From NCBI GenBank assembly GCA_029531795.1, contig JAPEIS010000002.1:2852001-2916000 (forward strand): DNA of 64,000 nucleotides, in the 5' to 3' direction. This DNA is from Sclerotinia nivalis (taxonomy: Eukaryota > Ascomycota > Leotiomycetes > Helotiales > Sclerotiniaceae). The stretch's first letter is position 1. Every line of letters begins with the position of its first letter. Made by a program: the position numbers and the translations under genes. Shown one piece after another: positions 46,770 to 56,287 of the stretch. The notes under the pieces were generated by a model. The model saw only the letters and a program-made list of their open reading frames with translations, ran no database searches and was not told where the DNA came from.

Positions 46770-47759
46770 ATGACATCTCCTTTTCCCCCCTCATCGTCTG
46801 CTCCAGGAGAGGGGCATTTGGTTGCTCAGTTACTACCTCATTCAATCTCCGCTTTATCGAGAATGACTTTTCAGTACCCACTAAAATTGATATCTCCATC
46901 CCCTTCTGCTGCACAAAAGAGCGTTCTTGTCTTTCTCTTGACATATGGTGGAGGTCTTGTCGGTGGGGATCAAGTTCAACTTAAGATAGATGTCACCCGA
47001 AATGCAAAGTTGAGTATCGTCACACAAGGTCATACCAAGATCTTCAAATCACCAACACGTGATGTCATTACACGTCAACATTTACAGGTCACTATTGAGG
47101 ACGGTGCTTCAGTCTGTTTATTACCCGATCCGGTTCAACCTTTCGCTGAAAGTGTATATGAACAATCACAAACTTTCACTCTCAAGGAAGGCGGAACTCT
47201 TTGCGTATTAGATTGGGTCTCGGCTGGGAGAACCGCAAGAGGGGAGAACTGGGATTTACGAGCGTGGAGCGGGCGTAACGAGATTTGGGCCATGGGAAAG
47301 GATATGAAGAGAAGACTTTTGCTGAGGGATAATGTCTTGCTAGAAGGAGACGAAGCAACAGCTCAAGAGAAACTACTGCGCCACAAAATGCGCGGAAACG
47401 GCATATTCGGTACTTTGATTCTGAAAGGGCCGCTGGTCGAGAAGTTGTCTGCCTTCTTTTTATCGGAATTTGCTGCACTGCCTAGGATTGGTGCCAGAGA
47501 TTTTCGATCTGATGATAGGAAAGAAAAAGACAACGAAATCATTCTATCGAGACAGGAATCCTGGAGACTTCGACGACTTGGACAAGAAAAGGAGGAAGAG
47601 ATTCTTTGGTCTGCTGCAAAAGTGAGAGGGTGCACAGTGGTGAAGTTCGGGGCTCCAACAGTTGAGAGTGGTCGTGTGTGGATTGGCGGCATGATTAAAG
47701 AAGAATGTAGTATATCTGAGATCTTTGGAGAAGATTCATTAATGTGTGTACGTGAATGA
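46770..47759 (+). CDS. ureD: Urease accessory protein UreD
   Basis: Intronless frame for 329 residues. It carries the UreD/UreH family pattern: YPLKLISPSP near residue 35, LLTYGGGLVGGDQVQLKIDV near 55-75, LSIVTQGHTKIFKS near 83-95, and CLLPDPVQPFAESVYEQ near 117-135. UreD works with UreF and UreG as a chaperone complex that inserts nickel into apo-urease in the cytoplasm. Length and motif order are normal for fungal UreD. The C-terminus has EESWRLRR-type charged segments and a final VESGRVWIGG strand. No other urease gene is in the window, as expected for fungi, where these genes are scattered. Confidence 0.92.
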   Translation: MTSPFPPSSSAPGEGHLVAQLLPHSISALSRMTFQYPLKLISPSPSAAQKSVLVFLLTYGGGLVGGDQVQLKIDVTRNAKLSIVTQGHTKIFKSPTRDVITRQHLQVTIEDGASVCLLPDPVQPFAESVYEQSQTFTLKEGGTLCVLDWVSAGRTARGENWDLRAWSGRNEIWAMGKDMKRRLLLRDNVLLEGDEATAQEKLLRHKMRGNGIFGTLILKGPLVEKLSAFFLSEFAALPRIGARDFRSDDRKEKDNEIILSRQESWRLRRLGQEKEEEILWSAAKVRGCTVVKFGAPTVESGRVWIGGMIKEECSISEIFGEDSLMCVRE

Positions 47760-50069
47760 ATGGGGGAACTTGAGCTGGATAAAGATTTAATTCATCCAGG
47801 AGTTCGGATGGATACATCATGGCCATACGTGTCGCAGACCTTATACGAATGGAGACAAGGAAAGTATGCCACTGGAGTATGCCAGAATGAGATGATGTGA
47901 GGAAGCTTTTGCCGCACAAATCTGACTATTGCCTCGAAATGACCACGTCCAGGCATTGATGGATGAACAACTTCTTGCTTGTGCGGGCTCATGAGATGTT
48001 TTGGAACTCAAGGGATACATGGAAGGTTTGCATAAATGTGTTTGAAGAGAAGTTCGTTTCTGGTAACGACGGTGACCTGACCAGCAAAACCGAGGGACAA
48101 ACACAGTACAACATCGGTAACATGTTGGAGGTTATTAATGCACATGTATCTGGCCAAGTCACATGTGTTTCTCTTACCAGCCATTGCGTTTTTCCATGCT
48201 CGTTCTGCATCATGTTTGGAAGGCTGGAAATAAGCCGGAGAATCGAGATGCCTTGGCACGGTACGGACTCTTACCATAAGGGACAAAGCGATAAAATACG
48301 ATATGGTCACTGCACAGCTGGATGATTTAGGGGAGGCAATGCTATCCGAGCACAGATCTATGAACCATCCAATGCTTATGTCATGAAACACGTCGTACAT
48401 TTTAGACCAGCAACTATACCACAATGGCCATGGTTTTCCGACTAGGTCATGCCCAACACGTGATTTTCACTGTTAGGTTCTTTCCATCTCTCTCGTTCCA
48501 AGTTGGCCACTTCTGACACGTAATTTGACTTTGTTTCCAATCAAACAAAACACAAAACAATTGCTGAACACAAGGAATGAATCGTAAGGGATTCTTAAAG
48601 GTTAGTAGAATCAAATAAGATCTCCTGATGCACCTCTATTTTAGGCCTTTGATGCGACTTTAGCCACAGTTTAACATCTTTGAGCATTTGCAACTCGATG
48701 AGGCTCAGGTTCTCAAAAAGCTTCGATTGTGAAAGTTGTGTTGTTTGAATGGCGAAAAGATCTACAATATGCAATTGACTTCTACTCGTGTGATTGCCTC
48801 CAAGGGTCCCAAGTATCAGATATTCGGTAAAGCATTGTTCTCCGACACAGAGTCATGGATTAAATTCCATGTTTGTTTTCATGCTCCATCCAAGCTCCAC
48901 ATCGAATGCTTTGGCCATTGTTGATTGGTAATTTCTGGATATTCAGCAAGCTTAATTCGACCTCGACAACTGTACTGTATACTGAGTAGGAGCTACTCGG
49001 CCGCCTCCCATGCTCAGGGTCCATTCAAAAGCGATTTCTCTTATGTCGGACGTCAAAGAGTTTATGCTAGAGGTCTTCCAAGAGACGCCAGTATTTTAAG
49101 TTCACAAAAGGTTATCGATGATTCTGACAAGTATTGAGCCATCGAGCATGCAAAAAAAGAAGAACGGGTATGAATTCAAATCTGGCAATTCTTTCTAAAA
49201 ATTGCAATTGGTCCAGTGACAAACTTCAAACAAGTAGAATGTTCTGAATGTCGCAAACACATCTGCCCCAGCCATATTAATTTCCATCTCTTTACTCAAG
49301 TGTGGCTTCGGAAACGTGCACAGACAACCCCCATTTGAAGAAACCTGATCTTGTTTGACTACAACCTGCTCTGAATCCCGATGCGAAGTTGTCAAGATGA
49401 AAACATTTCCTGTTTCAATAATTCTCCATACTGAAATCTTCAGTCAAAGTATTATCCGATAGTAGTAGTAGACCAATTTGGATGTCAGGACTTCAATGTT
49501 GCAACGCTAAAGGGCTATAGAAAATTTCATCTGGTGTGGATTATCTATCATCCGGTCATAACACATGACAATTCACTCCACTACTCGAGCATGTTGCCAA
49601 CTATGCTGCCACCATGTTGATAAGATAGTTAGACCTTCGATTACTTGTATCCACAACACATCGGATAAGCTCTGTGCTTCAGGAACAGAGCTACGCACAG
49701 ACTTCGCATGGCTTACCCATTGTCCCCCTTCTCTTCACACTGAGTCCGGTATGGAAGTTTGGACTTCTCTTGGCAGGTTTCTCATGGATACCATCCTCCG
49801 TATTATGAAAATTGGTCTGATCATATTACTCTAGAGTTGATTTGCGTATGATGGAGAAAGTATTAAAGGAACTCAATATCCCTCCGTTTACAATTCTCTC
49901 CTCAGCATCAACAGTTTTCCAGTTCTTTCAATCTTCCAATTATCTTTCCATTCTTCCAGCCGCATACTATTGACTAGTATCCCGCTTTATACAATCTTTA
50001 AATCTTTAATTCTTCAATAAACCTTAAAAACCCAACCAACCAACCAACCAACCAACCCCAACAGCAAAT
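47760..50069. other. Intergenic, no supported gene
   Basis: About 2.3 kb. Several overlapping frames on both strands (for example 47963-48325 plus and 48008-48424 minus) are open but show no domain, signal or splice support. The last 200 bases are the promoter and leader of the Egh16-like gene, with a TTTATACAAT box near 49984 and an AACC repeat at about 50032-50056. Confidence 0.4.
50032..50056. repeat. AACC tetranucleotide repeat in leader
   Basis: Six or so AACC units just before the start codon of the Egh16-like gene. It probably lies in the 5' untranslated region. Confidence 0.8.
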
Positions 50070-50911
50070 ATGCGTTATACTATCGTCATCGCCGCTATCA
50101 TCCCATTCGTTGCCGCCCATGGCAAGATCGCAGTCTTGGTTAGTAATCTATCTCATCCCTTTCTCAATCTCATCTCGTCATTTATCCCATTCTTCATCCT
50201 CCACTTCCAACAATTCATACTAACTCATTACTTCAGAGTGGTGATGCTGGAGGAAACACTACTGGTCTTGGTATCCAAGGTGCCGTCATCCCTGGTGCCG
50301 GAACCAACAAGCAAACTGAGGTCGACACCACTGTCTTCAACAGCAAGAACGCCGCTACTGATGGTCTCGGAAAGACCAAGGCTGGTCCCAACACCATGGC
50401 TGACATGAAGAATGTCATGGCCCAGTCCGGTGAAGTTCTTCCTCAAGTTACCGACGGAGGTGAACTCAGCGGAACCATTCACATCGTCACCACTGACGGA
50501 GCTGGACCATACTCCGCCATCGTCGACCCAACTGGTACCGGTGCCTTCTCTCAAGGTACCGAAGCAAAGGTTACTACTCAAGTACCAGGCAGAAGGGGTA
50601 ACATCGCCGCACCCAAGCAACGCTCCCTCATGATGAGATCCCTCGTCAACATGGGTATCGTCAAGCGTGCCAAGAACGTCAACGAAGACTACCCCATCAA
50701 GGTCTCCATGCCAGCTGGCATGTCCTGCACCGGTTCCGTCGGTGGTCAAGAGAACGTCTGCTTGGTTAAGCTTGCCAACCCATCTGGCGCTGGACCATTC
50801 GGTGGTGTCGCCGCCTTCCAAATGGCCTCGACTTCCAGCGCTGCTGCTGCTGGTAATGGCACCACTGCTGCTACTACCAAGCGCTCCATCGGTGCCAAGT
50901 TCCGTGCTTAA
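50070..50911 (+). CDS. Egh16/Gas1-like secreted protein
   Basis: Two exons, 50070-50138 and 50237-50911, give 247 residues. Residues 1-16 are a signal peptide; cleavage after VAA would leave His17 as the mature N-terminus (HGKIAVL). The mature part has SGDAGGNTTGLGIQGAVIPG, KTKAGPNTMADMKNVMAQSG and YPIKVSMPAGMSCTGSVGGQ, with paired cysteines, and matches the Egh16-like family. That family includes Blumeria Egh16 and Magnaporthe Gas1/Gas2/Mas3, proteins made during appressorium formation and linked to host penetration. The C-terminus is Ser/Ala/Thr-rich. Codon use is strongly biased to C-ending codons (GTC, ATC, AAG), unlike most neighbours, suggesting high expression. Its biochemical activity is unproven. 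Confidence 0.85.
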
Positions 50912-51897
50912 TTTTTCAGAATTCAAGATTACGGCGCCTGTGGGTTCATCATACCAGGAGTTGGAGGATTCGGATTCGGAGAAAGGGTCTTGAGTGGGGG
51001 ATGAAGCGGTGGACAATTTTCATTTGTATCTTGGGGTCGACTTGGTTGTTGGGGAAAAAAAAGAAAGAGATGTACTACTCTTACATTTTCATGTTGTATC
51101 TAGTATAGCCGCTCCTTTAGTAACTTCATGTTGATGCTCTTGCTGGTCAAAATACTCGGTCTTTTATTGCTTTTGCTTGTGAGGTTTATGTGATTGTGTG
51201 ATGATTATCTTCCCATTCCTTGGTACTGACAATAGGATTATTTTCTTCTTAATTTTTTATTTCATTGTCCTTTTTTTTTTCTCTCTAATTGTCTTTACTG
51301 ATTAGGCACTAATTTAATTGAAGTTGTAACTTCCTTGAACTTCCTTGATTATTTATCCATTTTCCTCCGTCAATCTTAGCTTTCTTTTTGAATCAGTTCA
51401 CTAGGTATTCATAGATAACTTTAAAACTCTCTTTAGTGAAGGAAGTGAATCCAATGAATCCAGTAACCCCAATCAATGTAGTCAAGTCAATCAATCCAAT
51501 CAATCCATCAAAATCCCACCCCTAATAACCCCGAGAAATGCAAAACTAATCAATTCCCATGTTTTCAATCACAATATGAATCTTTAAATATCAAAATATC
51601 AAAATACCCCAACTCATATCTGAATCTCCAAATTATATTATAGCATACCTATATATATAGCTCGACTAATTATCAAAACCAATAAAGGGTTTAAATCTTA
51701 CTCTTAATAGGTATCTAGAGAAGAGTGATATGTGGGATATCATATATTTAGTGTATATCTATATAGTTGCTATGTAGTTGTCCGAACTTGAAAATTGTAT
51801 ATAGTTGTAACATTTTATATCCAAATCAAATTCATTGTTCAAAACTTTTTGTTAGAATACATACTTGAGGTGTGATATTACAGTTTGAGTACTAAGA
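50912..51897. other. Intergenic, 3' region of the Egh16-like gene
   Basis: About 1 kb of A+T-rich DNA with short repeated motifs such as AATCAATC near 51490-51510. No gene was seen. A long antisense frame over the Egh16-like gene reaches into this region and reflects its biased codon use only. Confidence 0.45.
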
Positions 51898-51910
51898 AAG
51901 TAGATATAAG
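51898..51910. repeat. Left target-site duplication of LINE-like element
   Basis: AAGTAGATATAAG, repeated exactly at 52992-53004, on either side of the element. The next base (G) also matches, so the boundary could be one base to the right. Confidence 0.75.
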
Positions 51911-51988
51911 GGAGGGCGAAGACTCAACACCTGTACGTGGTGCCCTCTACAAACCTTCAGCTCTCTATTGAGAGTCTGCAGAGTTAAG
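51911..51988 (+). ncRNA. Candidate HDV-like self-cleaving ribozyme at element 5' end
   Basis: Strands occur in the order of the delta ribozyme double pseudoknot. P1 pairs 51911-51917 (GGAGGGC) with 51942-51948 (GCCCTCT), seven pairs with a G-U wobble at the expected cleavage-site position. P3 is 51929-51931 with 51939-51941 around a 7-nt loop. P4 is a hairpin at 51958-51978 with one bulged base. The joining segment 51978-51982 is GCAGA, matching the NCNRA consensus, with C51979 as the candidate catalytic cytosine. P2 pairs 51923-51928 with 51983-51988, with one C-A mismatch. The first base of P1 is the first base of the element, where delta-like ribozymes sit in R2 and other non-LTR elements. 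The fold was made by hand; cleavage is untested. Confidence 0.55.
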
Positions 51989-52436
51989 ATTAAATTATTT
52001 GATGGAATCGGATATATTAGAAAAGAAAAAGAGGGTTTTCTGATTACAATATTTACAATAAAAGAGTTATTACAATTTTATAGTATCAATATCTTCGAAA
52101 GGATGAATGAATATCAATCCAAAATATGGACGATAGTTATAAAAGCCCTGGTTAGATTCAACATCTGCTATCGATTATTATTTCAATACAAGGTATGATA
52201 TACCTAATAAATCTCTTCTATTCCAGAAAAATCTTTTCGATACAGAATTTGCTATTGTTTTATTTGCATTTTATATCTTTTTTCGATAATCGATTATCGA
52301 AAATATATTCATTTTAACACTACGATTATCACGAAACAGAGAATATCATTATCTATCAATTAATGCTATACTCTAGACATCGATACGATATTACACCTTT
52401 TCCTCGATTTTACGAAAATATTTTTTGTACATATGT

Positions 52437-52453
52437 GGGTAGGGTTAGGGTTA
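52437..52453 (+). repeat. Short interstitial telomere-like motif
   Basis: GGGTAGGGTTAGGGTTA, about two and a half TTAGGG-type units, inside the LINE-like element. It is too short to call a relic telomere. Confidence 0.6.
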
Positions 52454-52991
52454 CGCTTTATTATCATTACATTCAAACGATCGATATTCCATTCAGCGGT
52501 TTTGATTATTTACATTCAAATAAAACTAGAAATCATCATACCTAGAAAAACATGCAAAGGAATTAATGAATAAATTCGAACTGAAAAGAGTAATGCCTCC
52601 CAATTGCTTTTCACTAGTATAAGAATTTTTTTGTTGTACTAAAAATAATCTTGACGAAAATAACTCTTGACCTTTGTAGAAAATGAATATCGAAATAATA
52701 GATTGGATTGAAAAAGAAGATTATATCAATAAAATACTTTAATTAGTAAGGGATAGAGAAAAAACGAAAAAGGAAAAATCTTAGAGGATGAAGATATCGG
52801 ACTTTATTCCCCAATATTAGTTTTCATTTGTTTTCAATCAACATTTCAAAGGTTGAAAAGAAACCCAAACTATACAAACTATATACTAGCTAGCATACAA
52901 CTCCCTATAGCATCAATTAGGAGCTTATAGAGCCCCTAGCCGTCCTAAATAGTCTTAGACTCAGTGTGGACGTTAAATCAATCAATCAATC

Positions 52992-53004
52992 AAGTAGATA
53001 TAAG
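52992..53004. repeat. Right target-site duplication of LINE-like element
   Basis: Exact copy of 51898-51910, directly after the ATCA-type tail. Confidence 0.75.
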
Positions 53005-55140
53005 GTTTTTGTGTGGAGATGGGCTGTTATAATTGCGTATGTGTATTCACTTGGGGTTATATAGAGTAACAGGAATTATTTAACTGATTGCACTTGATAT
53101 GGTTGGAAGGAGGCCGGGATGGCGAGATTGTTGCTGGGAATCTGGCGGACTGGGAAGGTAATTTCTAGTTTCCGGGAGTTTTCGCTGATTTGTTGATGTT
53201 GGTATATATATTAAGAGATAGTTATGCGTGTGTTGGGAGTTTCTAATATTCTTTTCGTCAGAAATCTGTACTGGAGTTGCAATGCGCAGTTCATGATTAG
53301 ACTTGTAGATGTACCATTTCGGATGGAGCAGAAAATTGCCTTTTCAGCCGTGAACTTGAAGTTGAAATCTCTTCAATAAGTCTACCGTACACAGATTTTG
53401 AGAAACTAGTATGCGGGATCCATGGTCATATGCTACCTAGTCAGTGTGGTAAATCGATTGAGTGCTAATTATAATATTGTATCTCGTCTTCGCTAAGACT
53501 CCTGATCGATATTAACCCAGTGTGGTTTACTTCCGACCAGATATAGCGAGTGAGCCAATGAGCCCCATGCCAGTAAAAAGAGATCACAGGTATATGAAAT
53601 TCATTAGTTGATGGGTTTCAGATATATCTTTGCCCATTTCGAAACTGAGCCTCAAATATCTTCCATAATAGCCTGGAATAAGCTTAAGTTTATCAGTCAT
53701 GCATAGTGCATTTTCCCTCCCTAATCTGCCAATATTAGTATCCCCTGATGTTGAATAATGCTCAAGGTTGCATTTGATGTACTATTCCATCCCAAAAATC
53801 TAGTATTTTTCTCCGCTAAAATCAATGATTGAGGGGTTCTCGCTGATATGACGTGGTATTCGCCATAAAAATGCTGGTATACTTTCTACTTGTATTATTA
53901 TCGTGCACCAGAACGAATCGTATATTTTTCAGTCACCTTCCTGGAGCATTTTTTCATGATGGGTTGAAGTCTTGACTGGTAGATAGTGAGCTTTGTAGCT
54001 CTTTAAACTACTAACCTCCTAAGACTAACAACGTTAGTCAGATAATATCTAATAATCTTTCCCAATTCTTACAAGATTTAACATTTAGTATAACTTCGCT
54101 TAGTGATCCGGATTTACTATTTTTCTCCAACCTTTTGTGGTTACTTGACATGTTGTGATAATTGACCAATCCACTGGTGTAGACATTCTGAAAACATATC
54201 ATTCAGTGTGGAAACTGTAGGTTGCACTTCTATACACTTCAAACGGGGACAGTTCACAGGCTTGGACGCTCCTATTCATCTTCTAGCTCTGGAGTGGATA
54301 TGAAGAGTTCGTGGGCTCTGAGAATGTTCAAAGTGTATTGCCTATAGACATATCTGAATCCCAGAAGACATGAATCAGAAGCGAAAAGCACATTTTGCAA
54401 CCACTTCCTTCACAGGATCTCTCGAATTTCGATCATCCATACCAGTAGTTTTGAGAAAACTTGTCTGACGAGATATAATCTTTCCCTCAGATTATTCACA
54501 AACAATTTTGTTCCGAATGCCGAACACTGAACATTGCAGCATTGCAAAACAGCTGCAGCGGCTTCACTCACGGAACGCCAAGTGAGATACTTGCTGCTGC
54601 AAAGTCTGGATGCCCTCTTTATGTCCTACTCGGGGGGAACTTCAACCTTGGCCCTGCCTCTATGCCTGTCTAGCTAGACGGTATCCGTCGAAATCTTCCG
54701 TCAAATGTTTTGGATTTTCCACAAGGACATTGAGGCTATAAAAGCTTTGAATGGCTGCGATCAGGAAACAAATAATCCATGTTCTCACAAGCTAGCACTA
54801 TTAATACCAGCTCCTCAGTAATATTGTCTCATCTAACAAGTTATAAAGCACTAAAACAGGTTGATACAGTTGACCCTCTGCTAAGTTTCTCTTGAGGAGG
54901 CCTTTCACATACGAGCGCTGGATTTAGAAAGCGCTATCCCGAATTAGGTTAGACGGACTTTTTGCGCTTATACTGTAACTCCACGCCCTCTTTACCCACA
55001 ATCATTGACCAGTGTGAGCTTCTTCTAACTTTGACGTACCTGGTGGACCCTTAAGTTAGATCAGAATCCACGATATTATACCCTGTAACTTCTCGATCAT
55101 ACTAAACGTACCCACCAAGCATCAGCAACACGCGCGTGTC
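53005..55140. other. Gene-free spacer
   Basis: About 2.1 kb without a coding frame of note. It separates the LINE-like element from the broken kinase gene. I see no further repeats or RNA structures. Confidence 0.45.
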
Positions 55141-55706
55141 ATGGCAACAATCACACTGCCCTACATCGTGCCCTCGAACGAACTTCCACAACCACTTCCG
55201 AGCACCCAAGAAATCCACAATGCTACAGAGAGATATAATGAGAATTGATCCCATACCCTTGTTCGAATTGGACCTTATATGATTAAGTATGGTCCTGAAG
55301 TCAATCTCATAGAAGGAGAGAATATGCTATTTGTCAATCGCGAAACAAAATCAACAGTACCAGTGCCTCAAGTATATGCCATTTACGCCGTTCCCGGAAG
55401 ATGTCCTCGTACGAATCGCGAAGAAGACACCAACTACATCATAATGGAATACATTGAAGGTAAAACCTTGAAAGATGAATGGAGTTCTCTAAGTGTGCAA
55501 CAAAAGGATAATTTATCCGCCCAACTTCGAAAATATGTTAACCAGCTTCGCTCTCTTCCTTCTCCTGGTTATTATGGTAGTATCGGGAGACGCGGCCTTC
55601 TCGATTGTATATTTTGGACGGGTGATAATTCATGCGAACCTCTAGATGGTCCGTTCGATACGGAGGATGAATTCAATGAAGCGATGTGCAGAAAAGCTTT
55701 GTTTAA

Positions 55707-55719
55707 TGGTTACATGGGA
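55707..55719. repeat. Left target-site duplication of the 210-bp insertion
   Basis: TGGTTACATGGGA, repeated exactly at 55930-55942. Removing the insertion and one copy restores the kinase reading frame. Confidence 0.9.
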
Positions 55720-55929
55720 TTGATTGATTGATTGATTAAATTAACGTCTACACTGAGTCTAAGACTATCTAAGACGGCTAGAAGCTTTGTAGGCTCCTAA
55801 CAAATAACAACTGGTGAAATGCTGGCCGTATTAGGCTGTAGCTAGTACAATTTGGGGAGATTGAGATGGCCTCAATCTACTAATTTTGAATGGGGGAAGT
55901 GAAAATTAATCCTGGGGAACAAAGCCCGC
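55720..55929 (-). mobile_element. 5'-truncated LINE-like (SINE-like) insertion, 210 bp
   Basis: On the minus strand it starts GCGGGCTTTGTTCCCC and ends in an (AATC)n tail of about four units. It matches the 3' end of the 1.08-kb element (52796-52991), with strongest identity over the last about 85 bases, including TAGTCTTAGACTCAGTGT. The 5' end is missing and the 3' end with tail is present, as expected for a truncated reverse-transcription product. A short independent SINE sharing the tail is the alternative. It interrupts the kinase gene after codon GGA of a Tyr-Met-Gly run. Confidence 0.85.
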
Positions 55930-55942
55930 TGGTTACATGGGA
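55930..55942. repeat. Right target-site duplication of the 210-bp insertion
   Basis: Exact copy of 55707-55719, immediately after the insertion. Confidence 0.9.
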
Positions 55943-56287
55943 GAGAGGGTGGAGTTTTATCGACATGCATTTCCTGCTGTTTTCAAGGGCCATAAACCTG
56001 TTTTCACTCATGGCGATTTTCAACGAAAGAATATCATGGTCAAAAGAACACCTTCGCCGGCTTCGACCGAAGTTCAGGACTCCAAAACTAACGATGATAC
56101 CCTCGAGGTGGTTATTATTGATTGGGAAAATTCGGGGTGGTATCCAGACTATTGGGAGTCGGCCTTAGCTTTGGTTTCATGTGGACTTTGGAACGATGAT
56201 TGGCATTTCTGGTTGGCAAAGAGTTTGGACATATTCTATGACGAGTACGCGTGGATTAGGACGCTCCGCGTTGAACTCTGGTCATAA

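Larger units (their letters stand above)
51911..52991 (+). mobile_element. LINE-like non-LTR element, 1.08 kb, degenerate or non-autonomous
   Basis: The unit lies between exact 13-bp direct repeats (51898-51910 and 52992-53004) and ends in an (ATCA)n tail of about four units at 52976-52991. Its last about 195 bases (52796-52991) are related to the 210-bp insertion at 55720-55929, which lies in the opposite orientation with its own duplication. The interior is A+T-rich with no intact protein frame. A simple-sequence 3' tail, 13-bp duplications and a 5'-truncated relative are features of target-primed reverse transcription. Transition differences in the long copy are compatible with decay or RIP. 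The first about 78 bases can form a delta-like ribozyme fold, listed separately. I do not know a named family for it. Confidence 0.65.
55141..56287 (+). pseudogene. APH-family kinase gene broken by a stop and an insertion
   Basis: The frame begins at ATG 55141. A TGA at 55246-55248 interrupts it within ERYNEN-stop-SHTLVRIG, where family members continue. It stays open to 55719 (TNYIIMEYIEGKTL, the lobe linker), is then split by a 210-bp insertion, and resumes in the same frame at 55943 after the duplication, ending at 56287. The second part holds the phosphotransferase motifs: HGDFQRKNIMV (catalytic loop, H-x-D-x-x-x-x-N) and VIIDWENSGWYP (metal-binding Asp). The protein would have been about 310 residues, like the fungal aminoglycoside phosphotransferase/choline kinase-like family, whose substrates are mostly unknown. 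No intact product can be made. A downstream restart at 55279 would give only a fragment. Confidence 0.85.

Noticed and set aside
47963..48424. Overlapping plus and minus frames between ureD and the Egh16-like gene
   Set aside because: Open on both strands, no domain, signal peptide or good splice sites; I could not choose a strand.
50228..51016. Long minus-strand frame (about 262 codons) over the Egh16-like gene
   Set aside because: It is antisense to a well-supported spliced gene and exists because of that gene's C-ending codon bias. The sequence is Ser/Gly/Asp repetitive with no domain.
55720..55929. The 210-bp insertion as an unspliced intron of the kinase gene
   Set aside because: It has no GT-AG ends at the duplication, and the exact 13-bp direct repeats and tail fit an insertion better.
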